DNA of 64,000 bases from Microcoleus asticus IPMA8. GTDB lineage: Bacteria; Cyanobacteriota; Cyanobacteriia; Cyanobacteriales; Microcoleaceae. The position numbers and the translations under genes are program-made. Positions 52,776-61,164 of this stretch are shown piece after piece. The number at the start of each line of letters is the position of its first letter. Positions within the stretch are counted from its first letter, which is position 1. Below the pieces are notes generated by a model. It was not told the origin of the DNA and made no database searches. It was given only the letters and a program-made list of their open reading frames with translations. The stretch covers positions 1 to 64,000 of the forward strand of contig NZ_SRRZ01000007.1 in assembly GCF_013179805.1 (NCBI RefSeq), written 5' to 3'.

Positions 52776-53480
52776 TTAAATTTCATTATGTTCAGAAAAC
52801 AATCCCAATAAAGGGCCGAGAATAGCGCCGAAAACAAAGCCGCCGGCGTGGGCCCAGTAAGCAACTCCGCCGGATTCCATGCCGACACTTGCCGGGGCAT
52901 TTAAGGAAGCCAAGCCGCTCAATGCTTGCTGTGCAAACCAAAACCCTAGAAAGAAGAAAGCGGGGACTCTGACAGTGGTAATAAAGATTCCCAAGGGAAG
53001 CAGTGTCAGAACTTTTGCTTGGGGATATCTGAGAATGTAAGCTCCCATGACGCCTGCGATCGCGCCGCTAGCACCCAGGGACGGAATGGGCGATGCTGAG
53101 GAAAAATACCACTGAGTTAGTGATGCTAAAACGCCACAAGTAAGGTAAAATATTAAAAATTTGACGTGTCCTAAACGATCTTCTACGTTATTGCCAAAAA
53201 TCCACAAAAATAACATATTTCCCGCAATGTGGAGAAAGCCTGCGTGCAGGAATTGGGAACTAATTAGTGTCGTCCATTCGGGAAATGGCGAAACTGGCAG
53301 AGCAACCCGACACATATTGCTTAACTGGCAAGGAATTACGGCCCAAGAGTAGAAGAATTGGGTTAATTGTCGATCGCCTAAACTGAGTTCGTACAAAAAT
53401 ACTAATATGTTTGCGGCAATCAGCCCGTAGGTGACGTAGGGAGTGATACTAATGGGATTGTCATCGCGTAAGGGAACCAC
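52776..53480 (-). CDS. Rhomboid family intramembrane serine protease
   Basis: A 234-aa membrane protein that cleaves other membrane proteins within the bilayer. The catalytic pair is visible as Ser138 in GASGAIAGVMG and His211 in YWAHAGGFVFG; the oxyanion-type residues His84 and Asn88 are in LHIAGNMLFLW. Six or seven helices fit the bacterial rhomboid core. It starts with GTG at 53480, preceded by GAGG. Substrates are unknown. It converges with RTX gene 2; whether it processes surface proteins is open. Confidence 0.93.
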   Translation of the reverse strand: MVPLRDDNPISITPYVTYGLIAANILVFLYELSLGDRQLTQFFYSWAVIPCQLSNMCRVALPVSPFPEWTTLISSQFLHAGFLHIAGNMLFLWIFGNNVEDRLGHVKFLIFYLTCGVLASLTQWYFSSASPIPSLGASGAIAGVMGAYILRYPQAKVLTLLPLGIFITTVRVPAFFFLGFWFAQQALSGLASLNAPASVGMESGGVAYWAHAGGFVFGAILGPLLGLFSEHNEI

Positions 53481-54039
53481 AGCCTTTTTTTCCTCATCAA
53501 AATATTGGCAACACAGTAGCGCATTTATAGCCCAGGTGTCTCCTGTCTAAAGGAAGAGGGAACAAGCCAATCGATTTTAGATTTTAGATTTTAGATTTTA
53601 GATTTTAGATTTTAGAATTGAAGAATTGAAGAAAGCGACTTGACGGATGTATCCGGGGGCTGGTTAATCGATTTTAGATTTTAGATTTAGATTTTAGATT
53701 TTAGATTAAAGAATTGAAGAAAATGACTTGACGGATGTATCAGGGGGCTAGTTATCGGATACTATATTTTTTATTTGTGCACGCATGAATCTGGGGCTTG
53801 TACGGCCTGCGGATGCCACAAGCTTCCTTCAAACCCGCCGTATCTCGCTGAAACAAAAATAGAACCCATTGAATAAAACCCTCCACCTTGCAGTTAGTTG
53901 AATATCTGCTTTTTAGTGTTGGGTTTTATTTTACCGCAAAAGCGTAGATTGTAGGATTGCAGAGCAAGTTTGTAGTTGCGATATTGGTACGGGTTTTCAC
54001 CTCTCAACAAAACTACAAACTTATTTATCCGCCTGCTAA
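53481..54039. other. Long repeat-rich spacer
   Basis: This 559-bp spacer lies between the rhomboid start and the DJ-1-like stop. It holds a duplicated block with heptads (53571-53757) and the inverted pair AATAAAACCC (53872-53881) / GGGTTTTATT (53921-53930), which could end the DJ-1-like transcript. The remainder shows no gene. Confidence 0.6.
53571..53757. repeat. Duplicated block: ATTTTAG heptads plus GACGGATGTATC element
   Basis: Two consecutive copies of about 90 bp, each with a (GATTTTA)n tract, GAATTGAAGAAA and GACTTGACGGATGTATC(C/A)GGGGGCT. The latter part is the reverse complement of the element within the kinase relic at 27470-27558. Confidence 0.8.
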
Positions 54040-55137
54040 TTACATTTTTACAGCGGGGCTAGTCGAAGGTTTAGGCGACTTAATTTCCTGGGAAACTGCA
54101 CGGGCGCGGTAGAGTTTAGCAACGACTTGCTCGCACTTGGACAAATCCGATTCTATCTCTGTTAAAATGGCAGTTGATACGGGATCTGTGAACTTCACCC
54201 GCAGGTTGTTGATATCGACAACACCGGTTTGCAAATCACCCAGAGTGCTCCGCAGCAAGAACGTTTCATCGGTTCCTTGCATCGAGGCTTTTAATTTAGC
54301 GTATTTGTCAGCAATTTGGGCGGGAATTGAGGGTGTTTCGCCGAAATCGTTGAGGCGTTTTTCGAGAGCGAGGATGTGGTTCTGTTTATTTTGAATGATT
54401 TCTCTCAAGAGCGATCGCAAATCGCTGTCTTGAGTTTTTTCCGCATAATTTTGAAAGGCTTCGCAAGCATAGCGTTCCCCTGCGAGGGCGGTATTCAAAC
54501 CTTTAACAATGTCGCCTTGTGTTGAGCCACCCCAACCATTAGCTAATTTCCACCATTCTGCATTTGTGTCAGTTTCTTCTGGCAAAGCGACTTCTTTTCC
54601 GCCGTAACCGAGGCGAGCCAGAATTGCGGTGGTAAATATTGCTAAATCTCCCGGTTGGCGGGAAGTGATCAAGTTGCCGTCAACTACTAAAGCTTCGTTG
54701 ATGTAGTTAGCTCCGGCATTGATCATGTCTGTTTTAATTGCCAAGAAACCAGTCGCATTTTTGCCTTTCAGCAAGTCTGCTTCAATCAAAACTTGCGGGC
54801 CGTGGCAAACAGCAGCGACGATTTTTCCTTGCTCAAATGCTTCACGTACAAAATGTACTGTATTGGGATTAGTCCGCATTGTATCGGGAGCCATACCGCC
54901 GGGAATTATCACTGCATCGAATTCTGCAGGGACTGCTTCTGTGGTAGTTCCGTCTGCTTGCATGGCAAGTTTTCCTTGTTTCCCTGCATACTTTTCGTTT
55001 GTCCGCGAACCGAGGACAACTACTTCAAATCCTGCTTGTTTTAAGCCATTGTAAGGAACTAGAAATTCCGAATCTTCTACTCCATTTTCGATGAGTATGG
55101 CAACTCGTTTGGTTTGGCCATTGTTATCGGCTGTCAT
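54040..55137 (-). CDS. DJ-1/PfpI protein fused to a ferritin-like (DUF2383-type) domain
   Basis: A two-domain protein of 365 aa. Residues 10-180 are a DJ-1/PfpI fold of the YhbO/protease I type, with the nucleophile Cys111 in AAVCHGPQ and acidic partners near Glu17-Glu21; such proteins act in carbonyl and oxidative stress. Residues about 205-350 form a four-helix ferritin-like bundle (GLNTALAGERYACEAFQNYAEK, QNKQNHILALEKRLNDF), similar to DUF2383/PA2169 proteins tied to stress. The fusion suggests joint work in stress repair or metal handling; this is inference. The tail KSPKPSTSPAVKM is unstructured. It is a single gene with 182 bp upstream and no close partner. Confidence 0.85.
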   Translation of the reverse strand: MTADNNGQTKRVAILIENGVEDSEFLVPYNGLKQAGFEVVVLGSRTNEKYAGKQGKLAMQADGTTTEAVPAEFDAVIIPGGMAPDTMRTNPNTVHFVREAFEQGKIVAAVCHGPQVLIEADLLKGKNATGFLAIKTDMINAGANYINEALVVDGNLITSRQPGDLAIFTTAILARLGYGGKEVALPEETDTNAEWWKLANGWGGSTQGDIVKGLNTALAGERYACEAFQNYAEKTQDSDLRSLLREIIQNKQNHILALEKRLNDFGETPSIPAQIADKYAKLKASMQGTDETFLLRSTLGDLQTGVVDINNLRVKFTDPVSTAILTEIESDLSKCEQVVAKLYRARAVSQEIKSPKPSTSPAVKM

Positions 55138-55319
55138 AATCTGTTTCCCTTCAGGTAGTCTTTTCTCTAACCTTAATTAATTTGTTGCTGTTTTCGCGTC
55201 TGGCTAAAGTGATAAATTGGTTCTAGGAAAAATGTGCTTTCGTGAGTCTTTGGAGGTAGTCGTAAAGTGTCCCATGCGCACCCTACAATTAGATGTTTTG
55301 TGCAAGTTGTGCGATCGCA

Positions 55320-56078
55320 TCAATGCACGTAAGAGGCTCCATTAATGTCGATCGTAGTCCCGGTAGCGTGCGCAGCCAAACCCGACGCTAAAAACGCGAT
55401 AACATTGGCAACATCTTGAGGAGGAGCGATTTTGCCGATCGGGATATCGCGAATAATATCAGCTTCGCCGCACTTTTGAATAAACTGATTAGACATTTCT
55501 GTACTGACAAATCCCGGTGCAACTGTAAAAGCCAAAATATTATCAGCCGCAAACCCTCTAGCAATGCTGCGAGTTAAAGCAACAACAGCACCTTTTGACG
55601 CAGCGTAGTGCAGATAATTCGGGTCATCTCCGCGAAAAGCAGCGCGACTTGCTATATTAATAATTGTACCTCCACTGCGAGTTTTAAAATAAATAATTGC
55701 TTCCCGGCACAAGTCGGCAACGGCAACTAAATTAACTTGTAGAGTTTGCTGCCAAGCTGACGACCAAATATCGAACTCGTCCTCAATACCCGCTGACTGC
55801 ATAATCCCAGCATTGTTAACTATAATATCAATATGACCGCGCCATTTTAAAGCATCTCGCCACAAAGTCGAGGCCGCGTTTTCCAGCATCAAATCTGCAG
55901 CCAATAAATAACATCTATCGCGCGCAACACTTGCTGCTACCGCTTCAGCTTCAGTTTGACTGCGACAGTAATGCAAAATCACCTCAGCCCCAGCATTAAC
56001 CAGAGTCCGCACCGTCACTGCACCAATCCCCTTCGAGCCGCCAGTTACTAAAATTACCTTGCCTGTTAAATCAATCAT
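55320..56078 (-). CDS. Short-chain dehydrogenase/reductase (SDR)
   Basis: A 252-aa classical SDR with the NAD(P)-binding motif TGGSKGIG at 12-19, NNAG at 88-91, and the catalytic Ser144, Tyr158 and Lys162 (YAASK). The end GTTIDINGASYVH fits FabG-like and sugar- or polyol-acting members; the substrate cannot be told. HYCRSQ after the second strand would fit NADP preference weakly. The start is ATG at 56078; the upstream stretch is a dispersed repeat, GAACCGCAGAGG-like, so the promoter is unclear. The next gene on the same strand is 182 bp away. Confidence 0.9.
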   Translation of the reverse strand: MIDLTGKVILVTGGSKGIGAVTVRTLVNAGAEVILHYCRSQTEAEAVAASVARDRCYLLAADLMLENAASTLWRDALKWRGHIDIIVNNAGIMQSAGIEDEFDIWSSAWQQTLQVNLVAVADLCREAIIYFKTRSGGTIINIASRAAFRGDDPNYLHYAASKGAVVALTRSIARGFAADNILAFTVAPGFVSTEMSNQFIQKCGEADIIRDIPIGKIAPPQDVANVIAFLASGLAAHATGTTIDINGASYVH

Positions 56079-56337
56079 TTCTCTATCTCTTTTCTCTTTC
56101 TCTGTACCCTCTGCGCCCTCTGCGGTTCATAAAAAAAATAAATCTCCTTCACACATGAAATAGAATTGCTATATGATACAGCACATTCCATCTCAATGTG
56201 TATGCCATTGCCTGGTGCTGATGGATATCTGCAATAAACCTGTCCAAAAACTTCCAAATCCTTTCCCATGTTGGTTTCTATTGGAAATATAGCCACTGCT
56301 TAGAGCACTATAGCTTCTTTATCCTTAAACTCGGTAA

Positions 56338-59300
56338 CTACAGTGGATTCGGCAGCAGAGGTCGAATTAACTCCAGAATTCTGTCAGAATTAAAATTATT
56401 GATATAATCAGTTAGTGCGTTGGACAAACCTGCTTTAGATTCGGGGATTTGTACGATTAATTCGTTCATAACTTCGGTATCGAGATAGTAAGCGGCTTGA
56501 TACATTTGTTCTAACCACTGAGGGGACATCACGGATATATCTTCTACAGACAGCCTTTCAGCTAATAGTTTGTTTGGAGTTGCTCCTAGGGCTTCGTAAA
56601 TATATTGCACTCCCAAATATTTAGCGAGTTTGTCAAAAATTTCTTTCTGCTGAAATGGCTTGCTCATAAATTCGTTACAGCCAGCCATGAGAACGTCCTC
56701 TCGCTCTTCTTCAAAAACACTGGCAGTTAAAGCAATAATGACAGTTTCTTGGTTGTTAGGGTGTTGTCTAATATATTTAGTAGCTATGTAGCCGTCCATG
56801 ATTGGCATTCGCAGATCCATGAAAATCAGGTGCGGCAACCAACTCTCCCACAGTGAGATTGCCTCAACTCCCTGTGTTGCTTCTCTCACCTCAAAGCCAA
56901 TGGAGGTCAGGATCTCGACTAACAAGCGGCGATTTTCTGCTAAATCTTCAACAACAAGGATACGGTAGGTTGGTTGTCCAGGAGCTAAACCAATTACTCT
57001 TTGATTAATTGATTCTGGGGGTAAGGATTCTGCTTGAGGTAACTGTACACCAATCTCAAAGGAAAAAGTGCTACCTCGGTTCAAAGTGCTTTTAACCCGA
57101 ATTTGACCGCCCATGAGTTGGACGAGTTTTTGACTGATCGCTAAACCAAGCCCAGTGCCTTGACTCAAATTATTCCCAGCTTGGGCTTGCACGAAGACCT
57201 TAAACAATTTATCAATTTCTGTTGGTGCAATTCCCACACCTGTATCCTCAATTTCAAAACATAGGTGACAGGATGTTTTATCTCTTTTTCCTGCTCTTAT
57301 TCGTAGGGTGATGCTTCCTTGCTTGGTAAATTTAATGGCATTACCGAGCAGATTGACCAAGACTTGATATAGTTTTTTCTTGTCGGTATGCACAAATTGG
57401 GGAAGATCTGGATCGGGTTCGACAATTAGCTGCAATTCTCTAGAATGGGCTTTAACTTGCAGCATTTCTTCAAGAGAAGTCAGCAAATTTGTCAAATCAA
57501 AGTCAGAAGGATTGAGTGTCATCCGTCCGCTCTCGATTTTGGATAAATCTAAAATATCGTTAATCAAGTCCAACAAATGTTTACCGCTACGATTGACAAT
57601 CTGCAAGCGCTCTTGGAGAGAAGGAGTCAGAGCGCTCTCATCGCTCATCAATTGCGTGAATCCTAAAATCGAGTTGAGGGGGGTGCGGAGTTCGTGGCTC
57701 ATATTCGCGAGGAAGACACTCTTTGCTTGGTTGGCTGCTTCTGCTGCTTCCTTCGCCTGGCGAAGTTCCACCTCAGCTTGTTTGCGATCGCTAATATCAA
57801 TTAAATATCCCAAAATTTCCACTGGTCTCCCTTCACGATCTCGAATTAGCTTGAGTTGTTGGAGTATCCAGCGATAATTCCCATCTGAGTGCAGAAGACG
57901 GAATTCCTGAAAATACAAACCATCGGTGAATAGATTTGTTAGTCCATTAAGCACCTGGTCTACATCATCTGGATGCAGATGATCGATCCAAAATCCAGAC
58001 TGTTCTAAAAATTCTTTGGTTTCGTAGCCGATTACGTCTTTGATGTTTTCGCTGATGAATGTTGGGCCATACTCGCCATCAACTTTACTGCTAAAAATAA
58101 CGACGGGACTGTAGTTGAGGAGAAAGTTGAGGCGGTTTGTGGTAGCTTGCAAGGCTTGTTCAGACAGTTTTAGCTTTGTTATATCGTGCTGAACGGCAAC
58201 ATATACAGTTCCGTATTCAGGATGCTCAAACTTAGAGGTATGAACTCTGCACCAAAAGAGTGTGCCATCTTTTTTTTTGTTGTAGACTTCATATTTCGCT
58301 TCCCCGTCCCGATCGACTTGAGTGACAATATCTTCAACGGTTGCGTCGGGTGTAATCTGTGTATCGACATAATTTATTACACCAACGGGTTGACCTGTGA
58401 GTTCGCCCTCTCGGTAGCCAAACATCTCATCAAATTTAGGATTAGTGTAGAATATCGTCAAGTCTGAGGCTTTGACTAAACACACTCCCCCTGCCATATT
58501 ATTCATAATAATGCTTTGCAGTTCGAGTGTCTTTTGAACTTCTTTTCGAGCCGTGATGTCTTGAATTTGAGCAATAATATGCAGTGGATTTCCCTGCTCA
58601 TCTTGTACTGCAGATCCATTCAGCAGAATCCAAACAATATGTCCTTGCTTATGCACATAACGTTTTTCTCGTTGGTAAGTTGAAAGCGTTCCTGCTAATA
58701 GATTACGCCTATTATTAAGATCCACTGCTAAATCTTCAGGATAGGTAATGTCTTCAAAAGTTAGTGTTAACAACTCTTCTGGGGAGTAGCCAACAATCTG
58801 GCACAGGGCAGGATTGACTTTAAGCCAATGCCCGTCAAGGGAAAGGATCGCCATCCCGATCGAGGCATCTTCAAACGCATGGCGAAACTGCTCTTCACTG
58901 TTTCGTAAAGCTGTCTCAATTTGTTTGCGATCGTTTTCAGCTCGTTTGCGATCGGTGATGTCGCGTTTAAATACAGAAGCCCCAATAACTCTGCCTTTTG
59001 TGTCCTTCACAGGCGAGATGGTGCAAGAGATGTGGATAAGTTTTCCATCTTTGCGGACGCGCAAGGTTTCATAGTTTTTAATCATTTCTCCTTGTCGAAT
59101 TCTTTCGAGGATTTGCTGTTCTTCGTTGGTAAGATTGGGTGGAATTAGAATGCCGATCGATTGTCCTATGATTTCTTCAGCCTTGTAGCCAAAGATTTTT
59201 TCTGCTGCATTGTTCCAGCTTAAAATGATGCCGTCTAAGGACTTGCTAATAATTGCCTCACCAGAGTATTCCACAATCGCTGCCGTGCGTGCCAGTGATG

Positions 59301-61023
59301 CTTCTGCTTGCTTGCGAAGGGTAATATCGTTTCCAATGCCGAGAAACCCTGTGATATTGCCTTCTGGGTCATATAAAGCTGTCACCGAGACGACTAACGG
59401 AAAGCGACTACCATCTTTGCGGATGTAAGACCATTCGTATTCGTCTGTCTCTCCAAGACGTGCCTTGGCAACAAAAGCCTCAAATCCTGGTTTGATAGAG
59501 ATTCCCATTTGGACAGATAAATCTTGGGCGCGATGCACGACTTCCTCCTTGTCGTGAAGGATCGCAGGTGTTGCTTTCCCCACAACTTCTTCGGTACTAT
59601 ATCCCAACCATCGCTCGGCAGCTTTGTTAAAGGTAAGAATCGTACCATCTAGGGCGGTGGAAATGATGCTGTAGTTGGCACTATCTAAAATGGCTTTTTG
59701 CAGCGTTGTTGTTTGAAGTAATTCTTCCTCAGCCTGTTTGCGATCGCTGATATCGCGCAGAATAACCGTAAATACCGTTTCGTCTCCTATTTCCAGCCTA
59801 GAAATTGAGGCTTCAGCAGGAAACTGAGTGCCATCTTGACGGCGACCCCAAATTTCACCTCGTTCTCCCATCCTTCCCGCTATACAAAATTGAGCAAATT
59901 GTTGGATATGCTGCTGGTGAGCATTCCTAAACTGTTCTGGCAGTAATAAGCTCAGGGGTTGCCCTAAAACTTCCTCAGTTTTATAGCCGAAAATCTTTTC
60001 CGCCCCTTGATTAAACAGGGTAATGCGTTGAGTGCGATCGACTGAAATGATTGCATCGTTGGCGATTTCTAGAATTCCAGCAAAACGAGCCTGTGATTTT
60101 CGTACAGCTTCTGTCCGTTCAGTCACAAGGATTTCTAAAGTTTCATTAAGTTTTTGCAGCTCTGCTTGGGTTTGTTGGCGATTGAAATCTATCTGGTTGA
60201 GAAATCGAGCCGTCCCCCAAATGAGAATTGAGAACGTGAAAACCAGGATGGCTGACCGCAATGCATAGCCAAATTCAGCGTTATACCAGCCTAGTTTTTG
60301 CCCCTGAAGAGAGAACCAGTTCATTACCACTGGAAAGAGCGTGGCCCAAGGCAGCAGCCACCGCAACATCAATCCGCCGACTAGCGGACTTGTGACTTCT
60401 TGCATTAACCCTTCCTTGGGTCGGAGCAATAAAATTCCTCCATAGAGGATGAAAAAAGTCAGAATCGTGTTTATGGCTTGAGTTGTTGCAACTACGATCA
60501 GTTGGGCGAAAATATTGACCTCAAAGATGTGTCCAAATAAAGCTAGCAGAGAAATTAAAGCTGCAACACTACTGCAAATCTGAGCCAACCAAGTGTCCCG
60601 TTGGGAATATTGTCCTAGCAGTAATAGTGCTACTCCCATCAGCACAAAATTTAAGGCAGTATTCACTCCCATTCGCCCCGGATCAGGAGCCACCGAAGAC
60701 GCGACATCGCGGAAAAGCCACTCATCAATGCCCAGATGCCAACCAAAGAGATACTCGCTCAGCGTCAGCAGCCCAATCACAATTACCAACCCGGCCGTCC
60801 CTTGAGCGACTCGATAGTGCAGTCGGGTTAGTCTTTGGTACTGCAACAATCTCAAAGACACTCCAGCCAGCAAAAAGCAAAGTGCCGCGTTTGCTTTCAT
60901 GGTCGAAGTCATACCGGGAAAACCACTTTTGAGTAGGGAGATGTCAAATTGCCAACCGAGCAGGACGACACACCCGATCGCAATGACGAGTAGACTTGTC
61001 AGTTGAGAAATGTGCTTGTTCAT
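56338..61023 (-). CDS. Multi-PAS membrane hybrid histidine kinase
   Basis: A 1561-aa membrane sensor. The N-terminal 270 residues contain about eight hydrophobic helices and no recognised ligand motif. Six PAS domains follow between about 310 and 1085 (for example LEIANDAIISVDRTQRI, IVEYSGEAIISKSLDG and LNYSPVVIFSSKVDG), separated by DITDRKQAE-type PAC ends. Then come HisKA with NMSHELRTPLN (His1110), a HATPase with NLLGNAIKF and GTGLGL, a receiver at about 1354-1470 (Asp1403, MDLRMPIMDG; SKPFQ) and a helical tail (about 1490-1561) resembling that of the kinase at 61165. Multiple PAS domains suggest redox, light or ligand input; none shows a cofactor site I can name. It lies 141 bp after the upstream kinase gene. 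Confidence 0.93.
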   Translation of the reverse strand: MNKHISQLTSLLVIAIGCVVLLGWQFDISLLKSGFPGMTSTMKANAALCFLLAGVSLRLLQYQRLTRLHYRVAQGTAGLVIVIGLLTLSEYLFGWHLGIDEWLFRDVASSVAPDPGRMGVNTALNFVLMGVALLLLGQYSQRDTWLAQICSSVAALISLLALFGHIFEVNIFAQLIVVATTQAINTILTFFILYGGILLLRPKEGLMQEVTSPLVGGLMLRWLLPWATLFPVVMNWFSLQGQKLGWYNAEFGYALRSAILVFTFSILIWGTARFLNQIDFNRQQTQAELQKLNETLEILVTERTEAVRKSQARFAGILEIANDAIISVDRTQRITLFNQGAEKIFGYKTEEVLGQPLSLLLPEQFRNAHQQHIQQFAQFCIAGRMGERGEIWGRRQDGTQFPAEASISRLEIGDETVFTVILRDISDRKQAEEELLQTTTLQKAILDSANYSIISTALDGTILTFNKAAERWLGYSTEEVVGKATPAILHDKEEVVHRAQDLSVQMGISIKPGFEAFVAKARLGETDEYEWSYIRKDGSRFPLVVSVTALYDPEGNITGFLGIGNDITLRKQAEASLARTAAIVEYSGEAIISKSLDGIILSWNNAAEKIFGYKAEEIIGQSIGILIPPNLTNEEQQILERIRQGEMIKNYETLRVRKDGKLIHISCTISPVKDTKGRVIGASVFKRDITDRKRAENDRKQIETALRNSEEQFRHAFEDASIGMAILSLDGHWLKVNPALCQIVGYSPEELLTLTFEDITYPEDLAVDLNNRRNLLAGTLSTYQREKRYVHKQGHIVWILLNGSAVQDEQGNPLHIIAQIQDITARKEVQKTLELQSIIMNNMAGGVCLVKASDLTIFYTNPKFDEMFGYREGELTGQPVGVINYVDTQITPDATVEDIVTQVDRDGEAKYEVYNKKKDGTLFWCRVHTSKFEHPEYGTVYVAVQHDITKLKLSEQALQATTNRLNFLLNYSPVVIFSSKVDGEYGPTFISENIKDVIGYETKEFLEQSGFWIDHLHPDDVDQVLNGLTNLFTDGLYFQEFRLLHSDGNYRWILQQLKLIRDREGRPVEILGYLIDISDRKQAEVELRQAKEAAEAANQAKSVFLANMSHELRTPLNSILGFTQLMSDESALTPSLQERLQIVNRSGKHLLDLINDILDLSKIESGRMTLNPSDFDLTNLLTSLEEMLQVKAHSRELQLIVEPDPDLPQFVHTDKKKLYQVLVNLLGNAIKFTKQGSITLRIRAGKRDKTSCHLCFEIEDTGVGIAPTEIDKLFKVFVQAQAGNNLSQGTGLGLAISQKLVQLMGGQIRVKSTLNRGSTFSFEIGVQLPQAESLPPESINQRVIGLAPGQPTYRILVVEDLAENRRLLVEILTSIGFEVREATQGVEAISLWESWLPHLIFMDLRMPIMDGYIATKYIRQHPNNQETVIIALTASVFEEEREDVLMAGCNEFMSKPFQQKEIFDKLAKYLGVQYIYEALGATPNKLLAERLSVEDISVMSPQWLEQMYQAAYYLDTEVMNELIVQIPESKAGLSNALTDYINNFNSDRILELIRPLLPNPL

Positions 61024-61164
61024 AAATAAATCGGCTGCTTGGGTTGAGAAAAGGTTTTCCTGATGTTACAAGAAGCAAAGTGACCTTAATTGTCACGAAT
61101 CCCGTTTGCCAAAAACACGCTCTCATCTGGACTAAAGTGCATTGAGGCTCCTTGCTTACCTGCT

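Noticed and set aside
53571..53757. Possible CRISPR array in the regularly repeated block
   Set aside because: Heptads are contiguous and the longer unit occurs only twice with no unique spacers of fixed length. There are no cas genes.
56075..56296. A 73-aa minus-strand frame ending in an ATGA overlap with the SDR gene
   Set aside because: Its C-terminus (EPQRAQRVQRKRK) is the translation of a common GAACCGCAGAGG-type dispersed repeat, and no ribosome site or family match is seen. A remnant of a real gene cannot be fully excluded.
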